The notes under the pieces are model-generated. The model saw only the letters and a list, made by a program, of their open reading frames with translations, had not been told where the DNA came from and ran no database searches. From positions 20,385,501-20,449,500 of the forward strand of contig OX485805.1 of the NCBI GenBank assembly GCA_950295325.1: a stretch of DNA of 64,000 nt, read 5' to 3'. Position numbers and translations under genes: made by a program. This document shows, piece after piece, positions 11,791-24,214 of this stretch. Positions within the stretch are counted from its first letter, which is position 1, and each line of letters begins with the position of its first letter. Origin of the DNA: Polytrichum commune (Eukaryota > Streptophyta > Polytrichopsida > Polytrichales > Polytrichaceae).

Positions 11791-13536
11791 CGTGTGTGTA
11801 AAACAACAAATTCAAAATTGTCACTATTTCACGTATGTGATGTACAAACTAACAACAAAACTCCAATGTCCAATTTGGTTGGCAATCGATTATTCATGTA
11901 GCTCTTTGCATAAAGTATGCACTCAATAGTCTTATTGGATGTCTATATCTATGTTGGCTTGGCATATAGATCAATGCATATTGTATCAATAATCAACATC
12001 AATAATAGTATCAAAGAACCCCACCCATGCGTATTAAAATTGCAATAGTAGTCAGGAACTTATATTTGATGGATACATCAAGGTGAAAGGATCATTGTAT
12101 ATCCAAGTCATTATTTGGATCAATGCCATTTTAAACCATATTGATACTAGGACGATCTTGCATAGGTATGAATGTTGTTGCATGGTTTATAGAGCCGAAT
12201 GTTATCAAAAACAAAAAGGCCATCAAATATCCATACCCAAGTATGTACATGCCTCAAAAAATATGAAATTGCAACTATAGGTACCCAAATGGCATCTAAA
12301 AAAGCTACATCAAACCCATAATTCTCTTTGAAATAAAGACACCTAATACGGGAAGTGCAAGAATCATTAGTGTATGTAGTCATATGTGTTGCTCATAGCT
12401 TGAAAGTGTTTGTTTGAAGTGTAATGAAAATTGAAAATTGTTTAGCATTATCTATGTGAAAGTAATTGGTCTCAAAGTGTAGTGTGGGTTGGGGTCAAGT
12501 TGTTGGATCTCCCGAGGTGGTTGTACTTTGGTTCCTTTCTTGCAATTGGTTTTTGCAATTTGTGCCCTCCCCCCCCAAAAAAAAATATAAAGTAAAGATG
12601 TTGTTGGATGGATGACAAACACGCTCGTATTCCATAATTTTCTCTCCCATCTGCCTACGGCCTAGCATTCTTTGCCCATGCATTGGAAAGGGCAATAGCA
12701 TTAATATCCTCAAGGGTATAACATAATATGAGGGTGTTTGCTCCTTTGGTAATATGACTTCAAAAAAGTACAAAATCAATTCATGAAGGTTCCAAGTTAG
12801 TTTATTGAACCCTCCAACCAATGTCATCAAAGTGTTCTATCAATTTCATGAACCTTCTAAATTAGTTTGTGATGCTTTTAAACCGATTTGGCATTTGGCA
12901 AACCTCAATTTCACAATAATGTACCCTTACCTCTAGCAACTTCATGACTCTTGCAAAGCCGTCTCACAAATCTTTTCGCAATTTGTGGTTTTTGTATCTC
13001 CACCTTCTTAACTTCTCGTCTTCTCTTTTCACATTCTTTACCTCTCATTGTTCATTGATTCCTCTTTGTCATGTGTTTATACGGAAGCTTCTAGCCTTGA
13101 CGTCAACTTTTCTTTGGTCTTTCATTACTATACCTCAAATCTAGAAGGAAGCAATGCCAGTTCTTCTCTAATCTTTGATTATTGTACATCGAAGCAAGCA
13201 ACACAAACCCAATGCAGTTCGAGCGCACAGTTTAGTGGAATTGACATTTTCATTTAGTTGTGGATTTGATCATAGAAAGAGTGTTGGCCGCATGAGTAGA
13301 GCGTAAAACATGTTTGGAGTGTCGTGTTCAATTGTGTGGCGTCCAAGGTTGGATAAGAGAAGCCAATCAAAGTTTTGGTAAAGCTAAGTCGTGGAGAGTG
13401 ATTGGGATAATCTTATACATGACGAATCATTTTTGTGGACTAAAGTTATAAAATTCATGAAATTGATTTTGTGAAGTTCTGAATATGGCCCAAGGAAGGC
13501 ACCTTAATAGAAAATTGGCATACACATATGAGAACC
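11791..13536. other. No supported feature
   Basis: Short open frames on both strands (for example around 12083-12383 and 12495-12830) have no domain, no partner repeat and overlap each other. A C8A9 homopolymer junction lies near 12572. Confidence 0.4.
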
Positions 13537-13940
13537 CTGAGGGATGCACTCCATTGTCAAGTTGAACACCACGTGCGAACAAAAGAAATCTACTTTTTCT
13601 AAGTTGCATCAACAAAATGGGTCAAACTTTTACCAAAATTTTTTTATAAGTACATATACATAGTATCTATTACATAGTAAAAATTGATAACCAAAATTGA
13701 TAATTTGTTTTTTCTAGAAAACATACCGTTTCTAACTAGAATGACGCAGAATTGAACTAAAACAATTACTAGAAAAATAGAGATGACTAAAAATATAAAA
13801 ATATAAAAATATATTATCAATGGATATGTATATATAGAAAAATATCATAAAATTTAAAAATATCTATGGCATATAATATAGGGGTAGCAAACTTTGTTCA
13901 CACGTGGTTTTCAACTTGACAATGAAGTGACCTCCCCGTG
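13537..13940. mobile_element. Mutator-like MITE, 9-bp duplication
   Basis: Flanked by ATGAGAACC (13528-13536) and ATGAGAACT (13941-13949), a 9-bp duplication with one mismatch. Terminal inverted repeats of about 50 bp share CCATTGTCAAGTTGAACACC then ACGTGCGAACAAA (left) and, read inward from the right, TCATTGTCAAGTTGAAAACC then ACGTGTGAACAAA. The interior is very AT-rich without frames. Nine-base duplications with long TIRs are the Mutator/MULE hallmark. Related elements are at 28696, 37880 and 57451. Confidence 0.85.
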
Positions 13941-15088
13941 ATGAGAACTGAGTATTTTTTTAGGAGTTATTTACATGAGCATTTCAAAAATTTGGACCCA
14001 ATAATTACTAAAATCCTTCTTATCACCACTATCCTCCACCCTATAGGTAATAATAAATTCCAAAACTATGCAATTAACTACACCCTATTTTATTTATAAA
14101 AAGTGGGGGTTTCTTTTGTTCCTCATTGTATTGGAGTGGAGTTCCTTATTTTGTTAATGTGTGTCATGTAAGGAGACATAGCAAAATGACAAAACGTCTT
14201 AACCAACTATAAATGATGTATTTATGCGGTTGAGGGAGTTGTGCAAAGGGAGCAAACCAGGTCAAGGTGCTTCTAACCCTTGAAAAACACCTTCATAGGT
14301 TTATCTATAATGAATCAAAGTTCATCCATAGTGACTCCAATCTCATCCACATTCATTGAAATTTCATTCATGTTTCCCATGAACCCTCGAATTTTTATTT
14401 ATTCTTTAACCATACCTCAACTTACCCTCTAAAAAACAAAATTATTCATTCCAATTTTTGTTAGGATATTTTACATGAGAATAAAATTAAATAAGCAAAA
14501 TTTATAGTACCACATGTTATATATAAACTACTTATAGAAAAATGAATAGAACCTAGTGTAGATCCAAATACAATATAAAGTTATGTCTTACGAATCTATT
14601 TCACCCTACTTTTTCTTGCATGTCATTTCTACGTAAATTGCCAACAAACTCCCCTAGTAATATGGGTACCAAGTCATGAAATTATTCACAACATACAGTT
14701 GGTTGAAAGTTCAAGTTAAATTGGTTGTCTATATAATGAACTTGGTCCATGATTCCAATGAAATCAGTAGATCCTCTGCTAAATTGATTTCTAAAATCAT
14801 AAAATTGAGTTTGCACTCTATGAACTCATCTTGCCAAAGGAGTAATGACTAACATTACACAACTCCTTGGCTACGTTCAATTGGACCAAGTATCAAACAA
14901 ACGTGTGATTCTCCTTTACTTCCAAGATACCCCGTTATAGGGAGCACTCATGCTGTAAAATTGTTAACTTTTCGACGAATTGCTCTAAATTATCACAAAA
15001 TTTCAATCACAACCTTTCTTTGAAAAGAAACCATCATCTAGCCGCTTAATAATGTTATGTCTTCCTCACAAGGCCAAATTTAAACATG
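13941..15088. other. No supported feature
   Basis: AT-rich, without recognisable coding sequence or repeat partner in the window. Confidence 0.4.
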
Positions 15089-15102
15089 CAAGAAACGTAC
15101 TT

Positions 15103-15272
15103 TTCTTTTTGTCTTTTTGTCTTTTATAAAACACATGAGACACTTGACCACCTGGCTAGTTCCATCAAGTAGAGAGACAATTTCACAACTGTGAATCGAA
15201 CCGCCAACCACTCCGTTTGATTTGGGTACCTCTCCACTATCATCCGGTAATTTAGGGTCATCTCGGACCATA
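15103..15272 (-). mobile_element. tRNA-derived SINE with 14-bp target duplication
   Basis: CAAGAAACGTACTT flanks it exactly on both sides (15089-15102 and 15273-15286). On the minus strand it begins TATGGTCCGAGATGACCC, has an A-box-like GATAGTGGAGAGG and a B-box GGTTCGATTC typical of RNA polymerase III promoters, and ends in an A-rich tail (AAAAGACAAAAAGACAAAAA). A second copy lies at 52753-52932. It encodes no protein and would have been mobilised by a LINE. The open frame 15080-15298 on the minus strand is only this element. Confidence 0.88.
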
Positions 15273-15286
15273 CAAGAAACGTACTT

Positions 15287-17859
15287 GAAGTGCATCAATC
15301 AAAGTTATTCAAACTCATGAAGGTCCTAGAAGGTTTTCATCCACCTCTCAATGGTGGAAAAAGGTCTATGATGAAATATATAAAAATATTTTGACTGTTT
15401 TCTTTAACAAGAGTGGACGTACTTGTACTAAAGTCTCCATTCCCATCTCTTGAGTAAAAGTTAAGTAAGCTTGGAAAGCACTTGAGTGGACCAAGTATGG
15501 GCACCCCCCCCCCTCCCCCCAAAATGTTATTATTGCTTGTCATAGAACACAACTCTCTTAATAACATCCATTTGAAAACTATAAAAACCGCGTCCTCTTG
15601 TAATGATCATTCATTGTTGGAGCCAAGTCATCCTCAAAGGAAAAGGAAACGGGTTGTGTCCTTGGAATGTCTTAACTTGTGCCGTTTTTACACATAAGTG
15701 CCTTTGACAATTTTTGAACGCTCAAGATGCTTAAATTGTCAAAAATGTTAGTAGTGGGTGATTCGTGCGATATCGATCACTTTTAGTTTCTCTTTTTTCT
15801 TAGTTGATTCGTTCCATACAACAACGCAATGTCAAGATGATCCAAACACGTTAAATGTTGGTGTGTACCTAGGTGAAGTGAATGGACCTTTATGGCTTAT
15901 GTTTTCCAATAGATTGTTGAACATGAGCATAAGTCATGGAAATTATTGTACAATTATATTATTTGACTATAGATCGACATAACTAACGTACGTGAGTACA
16001 CGGTGGTCATCAAGTGCGATGAGCCAACAATTAAGTAGATGTAAGGTCATTACATAAAGTGAGTGATGTGAGTAATTGATGTGGGCTAGCTAGGGATGTG
16101 TATGAAGTTACTTGGCAATCGTGTATCCCAATTATCTTTGAAATTCAGAGTAGGATGTGTATGAATATTTATGTGGTTTTCATCAATTTGAAGCATGTGG
16201 TTGACATATAGAAGTCTTCTTATAGCTCCACTATGAAATCGTAGTGCTAAGTAAGCTCTCATGTTGTAGATTATTTTTAGGTATGTAGGATCCTTTGTTT
16301 TGATTGAGTTAAAAGATTTGCATCCCCTTCCCACACACCCTCCACCGTTATTAGCATTCACCTCATCAAATTTACATATTGTCACAACATATTTCTCAAT
16401 ATTGCCTCGCAAAGGATGATTGACAAATATAACCTATTGACCGCAACTATCAAACCCCGGGGGTTCTCATTGCCGATCAATGAGGAGGCATTCGCCAATA
16501 GCCACCAATCCCTTACCAACCGTTTCAAATCACATGTAGATATATCTCCTCAACATGGCCATCTCATCCTCTTTGTCATAATATTTAATAGGTGTAAATC
16601 AGAGAACCAAAATCAACACCCCAACAAAACCTTGCACCAACTTCAACATAGTAGAGAATCATCCATGGTAATAGCTCAAACATTGAGGGTAGCACTTTCT
16701 TGTTGAACACACTAGTGACACATTCGTCCACTTATGCACTCGAGCTCCATACCTTCTTGGCACCATAGGAATCTCCTCCACGACCTACAACACTAACAAA
16801 AAGTGACCCTTGTTCCAAACAAACCTCTTTGACTTTGAATACCCCTCCTACAATTTGGTCCCACAACCTGGCATTGGTCATGCCTTTTTTTACAGCATAG
16901 CCTTAACTGAAAGGTGGGAGTAGCTTGCTCACGAAGAGGCTCTTCATTTATGCATGCTTCCCTTGGAAACAAACACGATGTTATTAATACTATTACCTTT
17001 GATGAGAAACTTAATATGCATGGCTAAAGTCATAAACACTATAGAGAGATGGGAAGTTGCAAGCATGACATGGTCTCAAAATGGCCAAATAACAAAAGTG
17101 TGTTTTTTGTTTGTTTGTTTTGTTTGTTTTTTGTTTTGGGTGGGAGCTAAGTGTGAGCACTTCATGAGTATAGAGATAACCATTCAAGATTTTTTATTTT
17201 TTATGATTGATTATAGAGGTGATAAACGACCAAGGCTACACACCCACCTCTTGGACCCATGCCCTTACCGCTATTACCAAGGTAAAGGGAATCTAACAAA
17301 AACATGACCCCCATAGGTTTATGGTTGATTCATCTCAAGTGGATCTACGTAGATATTTGAGACGTTCTAATGTTATTTTCGGATCATTTTTTTCAACAAA
17401 AGGAAACCATATGCTATAACAAAATTGCATGCGTTTCTACGTCGAGTAATAGTGGTTGGGGCCCAACTCAAAGAGGTGGGTGTCTAACCCTGGCCATGGT
17501 AGAATAATTTGAGAATCGTATTTGTGAGAAGAGAAAAAGGTTAAAAAAACACAAGGTTCTTAGCAGGATCAAAGCCTTTGAAATAAGGTGACAACACCTT
17601 AAACCATGATGTTAAGGTATTTGGCATTTATGTGGTAGTTGTATGAATAAAATCACCGGTAGAAGAAAGGAAACCATTGTGTAGTACAAGTCCCCCGCCC
17701 CTCTCCCCCTTATTGGAAAAAAAATGCAAATTTTTGAAGTGAAAGTTATGTTGTCACCCAAAATTGTTGGGGGGGGGGGCATAATGTTCACAAGATGAAC
17801 ATTCTCATATACAGTATGTAATTATTATACAATATTCTATGATGTTGGTTTTGGGTGGG
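15287..17859. other. No supported gene; homopolymer C/G tracts
   Basis: Open frames at 15482-15697, 15758-15982, 16086-16706 and 16954-17307 show no recognisable domain and compete on both strands. C10 then C6 at 15504-15520. C-rich 17692-17710 faces G11 at 17769-17779, which could pair as a hairpin. A G/T-only run sits at 17100-17145. Confidence 0.35.
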
Positions 17860-18560
17860 GTTTTGCTTTTAGCACCCTCTACCTTAGGTGATTCAATCTT
17901 GGATGTCTATGCCTTTTAGGCTTGATTCATGGCTATCCCATTTGAGGTACTTTAAGAAATATTTCTTTCCATTTAATTTTTTTTAATTACCTTGGAATTT
18001 CTTTTTAAAACCCATATATTAGAAAATCTATCCGCAATCTACAAAAAGTATTCAAAAATTTGATACACAACCTACAAAATATCGCAAAGTTGTCTTGAGC
18101 AAAGAGTCATTTTCTCTCCACTGGGAGGTCTATTGATACTGGATTGCTAAGGAAAAATCACCACAACATCAACCTTATTACGGGTGGGGATCTTACTTAA
18201 GTGAAGGTGGTGTCCCCCTTTTGTGGATCGCTTTTGACAACCGCCTCATTGAGCGGACAGATCCTTCATGAACCATTGTGATTGGCCAAAGTTGGTGCTC
18301 TTCTAAAGGTGTTCTTGCATCCTTCTTACACCACTATTATGAATGGCCGAAGTGGTGTTGTTTTATACTTGATGCCACATATGATTAATCGTTTTTAACG
18401 GTGATTCACTCAATGGAACCGTTGCACTCACTTGTTGACAACTTCAAATATTTTAAACAGATGCCACCAAGAAGAAGACGTGTTACTCTAAAGCCTCATT
18501 ACCTTATTGGATTTGTCCGAGTTGTCAAAACAATCCACCTCGCTATAAAACATGTCTATT
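17860..18560 (+). repeat. Long inverted repeat, left arm
   Basis: Matches the reverse complement of about 23420-24060, continuing beyond the inserted element to about 25075-25130. Shared landmarks are TTTTAGCACCCTCTACCTTA, CTTACTTAAGTGAAGGTG, GTGATTGGCCAAAGTT, TTGCATCCTTCTTACACCA, GAATGGCCGAAGTG and GTTGCACTCACTTGTTG. The arms are clearly diverged. No coding sequence is seen in the arm. Confidence 0.7.
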
Positions 18561-19383
18561 TCAAATTCAAATACTTGAATCACAGCCAAGTATAAATGCA
18601 TTATCCCAATACACTTGAGGAGTTGAACATTATGGGCCTCTTGAAGCCCGGCCCTAGCCTCGGCAAGCTAGCCTACGAAAAGTCTACCACCTTTGACCGC
18701 TTCACAAGGGAAAAACCATTGTGCAAAGAGGGCCTCCTAATTAATTTTGCTCTTGCAATTCGATTCAAGGCAAGGTTTGCATATGTGTTGAATGTGCATG
18801 TTCCAAGCCACCACCCACCTCACTTAGCTTTGTGGAATGGACTTGGAACGATTCCATTCGATTTCATTGGGGTTGGGTGACATGGGACGAGGCGACCCGT
18901 TTGGGAACTTGGGACCAACTAAGTTCCGTAAAGGAACCGAGGGAAAAAGGAAGATAATGCCTTAGATCGCTTGCCAACTAGTCTAGTGTTGGGGCGAAGT
19001 ACACGCCGGTTTACTTGCGAGGCCGAAAGGTTTATGTGGCCCAATCCAAGGCCCGTGCTACTTCACGAATTAAAGAAAGGGGGAAAGGGCAAGGGCAAGG
19101 GAATAAAGGGCGAGGGATGGCCCTCAAGACACGGCGAATCATCTAACACATGGGATGGGGAGGTGAGGGGGAGCACCAAGACAAGGGTTGAGTGTAGGCA
19201 ATCCTCCGTAGTATGTGTAGGGTCGGACGCAATTAGTTTTTTTAGTTAGGGAATGGTCGCTAGAGTAAGTGGGGCCTTGAAGGATTGGGAAATGGCAGCC
19301 TATGCAATATGTGTTCTTTGGTTTGTTTCTCATGTTCTTCAACGTCCACCGATTAGATTTACACGACAAAATTCGTGTTGCGT

Positions 19384-19418
<35 letters not shown>

Positions 19419-20394
19419 AGTAAATGTATGAAAATATATGTAAATATCATATTGACAATCAGACCTTACCTGATTTAGTTATGATGATCGGAAGTGTATG
19501 TTTGTTGATTTCTCCATTGGGTATAGAAGTCTTCCTGATTGTCTTCATCGTCAAGTGTAGAGTAGTTATTAATACTTGAAGGTGTAGTCCAATCACTTTT
19601 AAACATGTGTCTTTACGATGTTGTCTCTTTGATCCTCGCCAGAGCACATACCAATCAAGTACACAGGTCCAATTAAGAAAACCAACCACTGCAGATCCTC
19701 TGCCTTAGTCTACACGAGATCTCAAGTGCATCAATTACCCCATTTAGTGCGTGTGGTACTAATTACCCAAACATGAACTATTTCGCCAAATCTCAATATT
19801 AGCGAGGACTAATTTTTTTTTACCAAGTGACATTAATTTATTCACGAATGCATGTTCATTAATCATGCACTTCAAGAAAATTAATGTGTGCTCTAAGGTG
19901 TTTTGATGAGATCCAAGAGCCTTCTTCTTCTTCTTCCTTCTTTTAGTCGGTGCCACTCACTTATGAGGCATCGCCTAATACTAAGGAACTAAAGAGAGCT
20001 TTCATTGAAAGTCTATGATACTTTAACACTTTGGACTCCCGAAACCCTAGATCTTCTAGTGACACTAATTTCATAGAGTGAAGAAATTTAATACCACCTT
20101 CATTTTACTCTTATGAAATTAGTGCCACCGTCACTAAGTGCCACACACACAATATTAGCCACCCTCACCTAATAGGATAATTAGCATTAGCAAACGTCAA
20201 TTTTTATCAGGTGTATTGAGCACAGTTATTGGGGTTTGGTTTAAGTTAAAAGGAATTGGTACCCGCATTACTGGGAAGTGGGACTAGGGGCTGCCCCAAC
20301 TGGGACATAAAATGTGGTTGATTCCTATACACCCGGATTTGAGCCATATATAAGAGCCCTAGGGGTGAAGGAAGACCTCTCTCACTCACCCATT
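18561..20394. other. No confirmed gene; G+C-richer patch and (AT)14
   Basis: 18596-18880 gives a 94-codon open frame (LLKPGPSLGKLAYEKSTTFD) with no family I recognise. 18890-19250 is noticeably richer in G and C than its surroundings and contains a GGGCAAGGGCAAGGG run. An AT dinucleotide run is at 19388-19415. 19740-20200 repeats TTAGTGCCAC-type motifs in both orientations (CACTAATTTCATAGAGTGAA against its inverse near 20112-20135), perhaps a decayed MITE. Confidence 0.35.
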
Positions 20395-21157
20395 ACCATT
20401 CTCCCTCTTTAGTATGACACGTTTGGGAAACACCAAAAAAAGTCGTATTATCGAGGTGTTGTCTTCTCGTAATTATGACAAATGGCGTAAAGTTGTCGTA
20501 TTATTGAGGGAATACAAAAACATAAGTAATAGGAGCTTCAAAATATATACAACGAGTTTAAGCAATATAGATGGTATGAAATAATAACTTACAACTCCAA
20601 GCAAATACAATTATTCTCAAGAACTCTTGAAATAGGAGTCCAAAGATCTCTGGTGTTGTCTACCCAAGTTAGCGACTGTCGTCTTATCTAAATTCCCTAC
20701 AAACTTTTGAAAACGAATCATTTCATTAACACCCAAATATAAAGAGTTATCTAATACGGAACTAGACAACAATGATGCATGATGTTTAGCACCACTAAGC
20801 TTTACTGTAGTTGGAGCAACATCATCCACATACTATATCACCCATGTACAAGGCAACATATTAAGCAGGAGGCCACTCTAACCCTAACCATGTCCATTCT
20901 ACACTAGTAGCCCTAATTATCATTCAGTCCCCAAGGGAGAATGGATGTATTTTAGATGCACATAACATAGATGAAAGGAGTTTCTACATAACTACCTATT
21001 TAATACGACAAAGCGGAGATTCTAAATGTCGCATTATCAAGTGTCGTAGTCGCATAAAGAGGGAATTTTGAACTAAAAAAATATGTCGTGCGAAACTATG
21101 TCGTAATATTGAAGGTGTCATATAAACGAGTGTCGTATTAACGAGGTTAGACTGTGT
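20395..21157 (-). mobile_element. Pogo/Tigger-like transposon relic with subterminal repeats
   Basis: Both ends carry several copies of a motif like GTCGTATTATCGAGGTGT: left at 20440-20510, right at 20999-21155 as GTCGCATTATCAAGTGTCG, GTCGTAATATTGAAGG and GTCGTATTAACGAGGTT. The right terminus, read inward, is ACAGTCTAACCTCGTTAATA; the left is the more mutated ATTCTCCCTCTTTAGTATGA. A minus-strand frame between them resembles the end of a pogo-type transposase. A second fragment of the same end lies inverted at 29625-29905. Ends are approximate. Confidence 0.6.
20617..20829 (-). pseudogene. C-terminal fragment of pogo/Tigger-like transposase
   Basis: About 70 codons ending NLGRQHQRSLDSYFKSS. 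Plant and animal Tigger/pogo transposases commonly end with a basic stretch followed by a short (L/I)DxFF-like tail, which this resembles. The fragment contains no catalytic Asp. Location between the subterminal repeats and coding towards the left end support the call. It could also be an unrelated protein tail. Confidence 0.4.
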
Positions 21158-23419
21158 ACCCTGTTCTCCCTTGGATGATCCAGGATGATAGGATTGGGTT
21201 AGATCATAGCTGATGGATGACAAATATATGTTGTTGTTTTCTTCTTCTTTGTTTTGCACAAATTGAAAATTCAATTGCAAAAAGAACCCACAATACAATA
21301 CAACCAACCTGGCCAAAACAACGCAGCCCGAGTGCAAATCAAGAAGTAATGAGATGACAAATATATGTTATGAACACGAGCAAACCTACTAAGTTCAAGG
21401 TCATTGCCGTAAAGACGTGGTTTGTATACACAGGCCTTCTCTCTTGGGAATCTAAATGTGCACTTACTGTGGTCCCAAGGAAGGGTAAGATAGGAATGTT
21501 GGTCACCAATGTCGAAATAAAGTGCCTAAAGGCCCAAATGATTTGATGCTTTGTATGTTGGGTTGTCATCATGCCATTAGGTTACGTTTCATATGATTCG
21601 TGGGGCTTAAACAACTCCGGGTGGGCATCTTGGGTATTCATGTGCAAACGCATGATTGGTTCCTCATAGAAAGATGACACCCACCTTAGGTTAGCATGAA
21701 ATGAAATTATGAAATCACCATACCATAACATATAAACAACAAAATTAAAAATGACCTTTTTATTTGAACGTTTGTAACCGTTGTAATTTTTTCGTGTTTT
21801 ATGTTCCTTGCTCACAAGAGACTCCTCATATGTTGTCATTCATTGCTCATATGTTATTGCTCATCATTCACATCTTAGCTTTGCTCTCTGAAACCTCATG
21901 GAGTGGATGTTCTCAATTTAAATCTCACTTGTTTCTTCCCATATGTCATGGGTACTATACCATAGGAGGTTGCAAGAATTGCGCAGAGTATATTGAAAAG
22001 TCACGGGTACTATACTCGAAAGTCTGAGCTTGGCGTATGTGTGCAACTTTGGGAGATTATCTTATGTATGAAATCATCAAATTTTGACAATGCAATGTTG
22101 CACTTTGTATTATTCCACAATGTCACGTGCTACATTAATTCTCTTTATTATGCATCCATGTTAACACTACAAAATTCCTTAATATCGCGTGCACTTTCAT
22201 TGCCACATGCATGATATTAAAGAGGTTAGAGTGTACCAATACATCTGATCAATGAAAAAACAACTCTAATAGAATTAAAAAATACTATATTTCTAACCAC
22301 ATATATGCCAAGATTTTGTAGAAACTAGAGAGTGTCCAAATGTTAAATTAAATTATCGATGTGGCATAAAGGCCATTTTTACATCAACATGAAAATTCAA
22401 TTTAAATCAATTTTATCAAAATAAAAATCTTCGATGTTCATGCAAAGTTTGCATTGAAGAGTCAACACCCTCATATGAGCTTCCAACACAACAAAAACAT
22501 GACCATTTCCCACTTTGACATTTTTAACACATTTTAATCATATCCAAATTGCACAACTCATGTGTCTATGTGTAGATATCCATGTTGACTTGATGTATAA
22601 AGTTAGTTTGATTATAGATGAATGAGTTAGATAGGGTTGATGCAAGGAAAAAATCATGCATCAACCAAAAATAGGTTGATTGAGAAATTAAGAATTTAAT
22701 GTCCTCATACCTTAAAGACTACTACATATCTATGGGATGTATGTTAACAAACTCAACGGGTTTGTGTTCTTAAATACACGTGGTTAGTAAAAAAAAAAAA
22801 AATCAACTCACGAATGTGGATTTGATAACGGTTGCTTGTTGAGCGAGTCAAAGGTACATTGCACGATTGTTAGTAATGTTGTCAAATCATTTGTTCTTGC
22901 AATGTGCCAAGATAAAGGGTGGGCATGTCAATTTTGGCAATCCACGATCTGAAATGGGAGTGAGATTTTGTTTGTAAGTGTTGGATTAAAAAGCGGGGAT
23001 GGAATCGACTATGTAAATGCGGATGTGTTTGTGGCTTTAATTGTTTCACGCCAAGGCTCCCACGGTAAGTCAAATGATGCCGCAACCTAACTTACATGGC
23101 CGCCATTAGTGGCACAAATGCCCGGGTGTGCATGTTCTTGAGTGATGTAATTATTCCATCATCAATAGGCAACATGTTCCTTGAATCCACCATGGGATGA
23201 TGCAATGTGGTGGGTGTATATTCAATTAAAACTTAATGTATCTGGGACAAAACATGTAACGATCAATGGATAAAGTTGATTCAGACTACATGCATGTGTT
23301 GAGCAAGGAAGTTTCACATATGAGTGTATCCCTCATCCATCCAACATAGGAGCCCTGAAATAGTATGCAACCCATAGTTTACATTTGAAGTTCACTTGAC
23401 ACTGGGTTAGCTTTAAAGA
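21158..23419. other. No supported gene; stray transposon end near 22160-22222
   Basis: Numerous short frames on both strands without domains. Near 22160-22222, AACACTACAAAATTCCTTAA faces ATATTAAAGAGGTTAGAGTG, resembling the pogo-like termini to the left. A13 at 22788-22800. Confidence 0.35.
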
Positions 23420-24060
23420 CGGGTTAAAAACCATCATGAATTAGTATAATCCACGACATTTGAGATGAATCGATCACCAACTTACAAAGTATTGAGGTCT
23501 TAAAGTAGTGAGACCTTCCCTTTGGTGACACATATTTTAAGCCACCAACAAGTGAGTGCAACAATGTCATCAAATAATTCATTGTTAGAAGCGATTAATC
23601 ATATGCAACATTAAGTACAAAGTAGCAACACTTCGGCCATTCACAGTAATGGTGTAAGAAGGATGTAATAACTCTTTTACAACAACACAAACTTTGGCCA
23701 ATCACAATGGCTAATCATGGATCTATCCGCTCGATGAAGCAATGTAAGACATAATCCGCAAAAGGGGGACAACACCTTCACTTAATAAAAGATCCTCACA
23801 TGTAATAAGGCGGATTTTGTGGTGAGTTACATTTAGAAATTCAAAATTAATAGACCCCTGGTTGATAGTAAAATGCCCTTTCTAGAAGACGATTTTGTGA
23901 ATTTATGTAGGTTGCATATGATTTTTTAAATTTTAAATTTTTTTCCATAGACTTTGTATAGATTCGCTAATCTATGGGGTTTTGTTTGGAAAAATTCCAA
24001 GCTAATTAAACTTCTTGAAATAAATTTTCTTTCTTTCTTAAGTGTTATGTTAGGGCCTTA
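23420..24060 (-). repeat. Long inverted repeat, right arm
   Basis: Reverse-complement partner of 17860-18560, with matching blocks CAACAAGTGAGTGCAACAA, CACTTCGGCCATTC, TGGTGTAAGAAGGATG, AACTTTGGCCAATCACAATG and ACCTTCACTTAATAAAAGA. The outermost part of the arm (AAGGTAGAGGGTGCTTAAA, 25107-25125) lies beyond the TIR element at 24215-25024, suggesting that element inserted into the arm. Confidence 0.7.
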
Positions 24061-24214
24061 GGACCTTAGGAGTCAAGTTTTCATGTTGGATGGAAGAGAG
24101 GTGCACTTGTATGTGATAATTCTCTCTCTCCCATGAATGTCACTAGATTTCATGATGCCAAGAACTCTAAATAATTGAAGATCAATATTAGACATGTTGT
24201 AAATTTTTATGTCT

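Noticed and set aside
15080-15298. 72-codon minus-strand frame as a small gene
   Set aside because: It coincides with the SINE and its flanking duplications.
18596-18880. 94-codon frame as a gene
   Set aside because: No recognisable domain and no exon partner; it lies between repeat arms. Kept only as a note.
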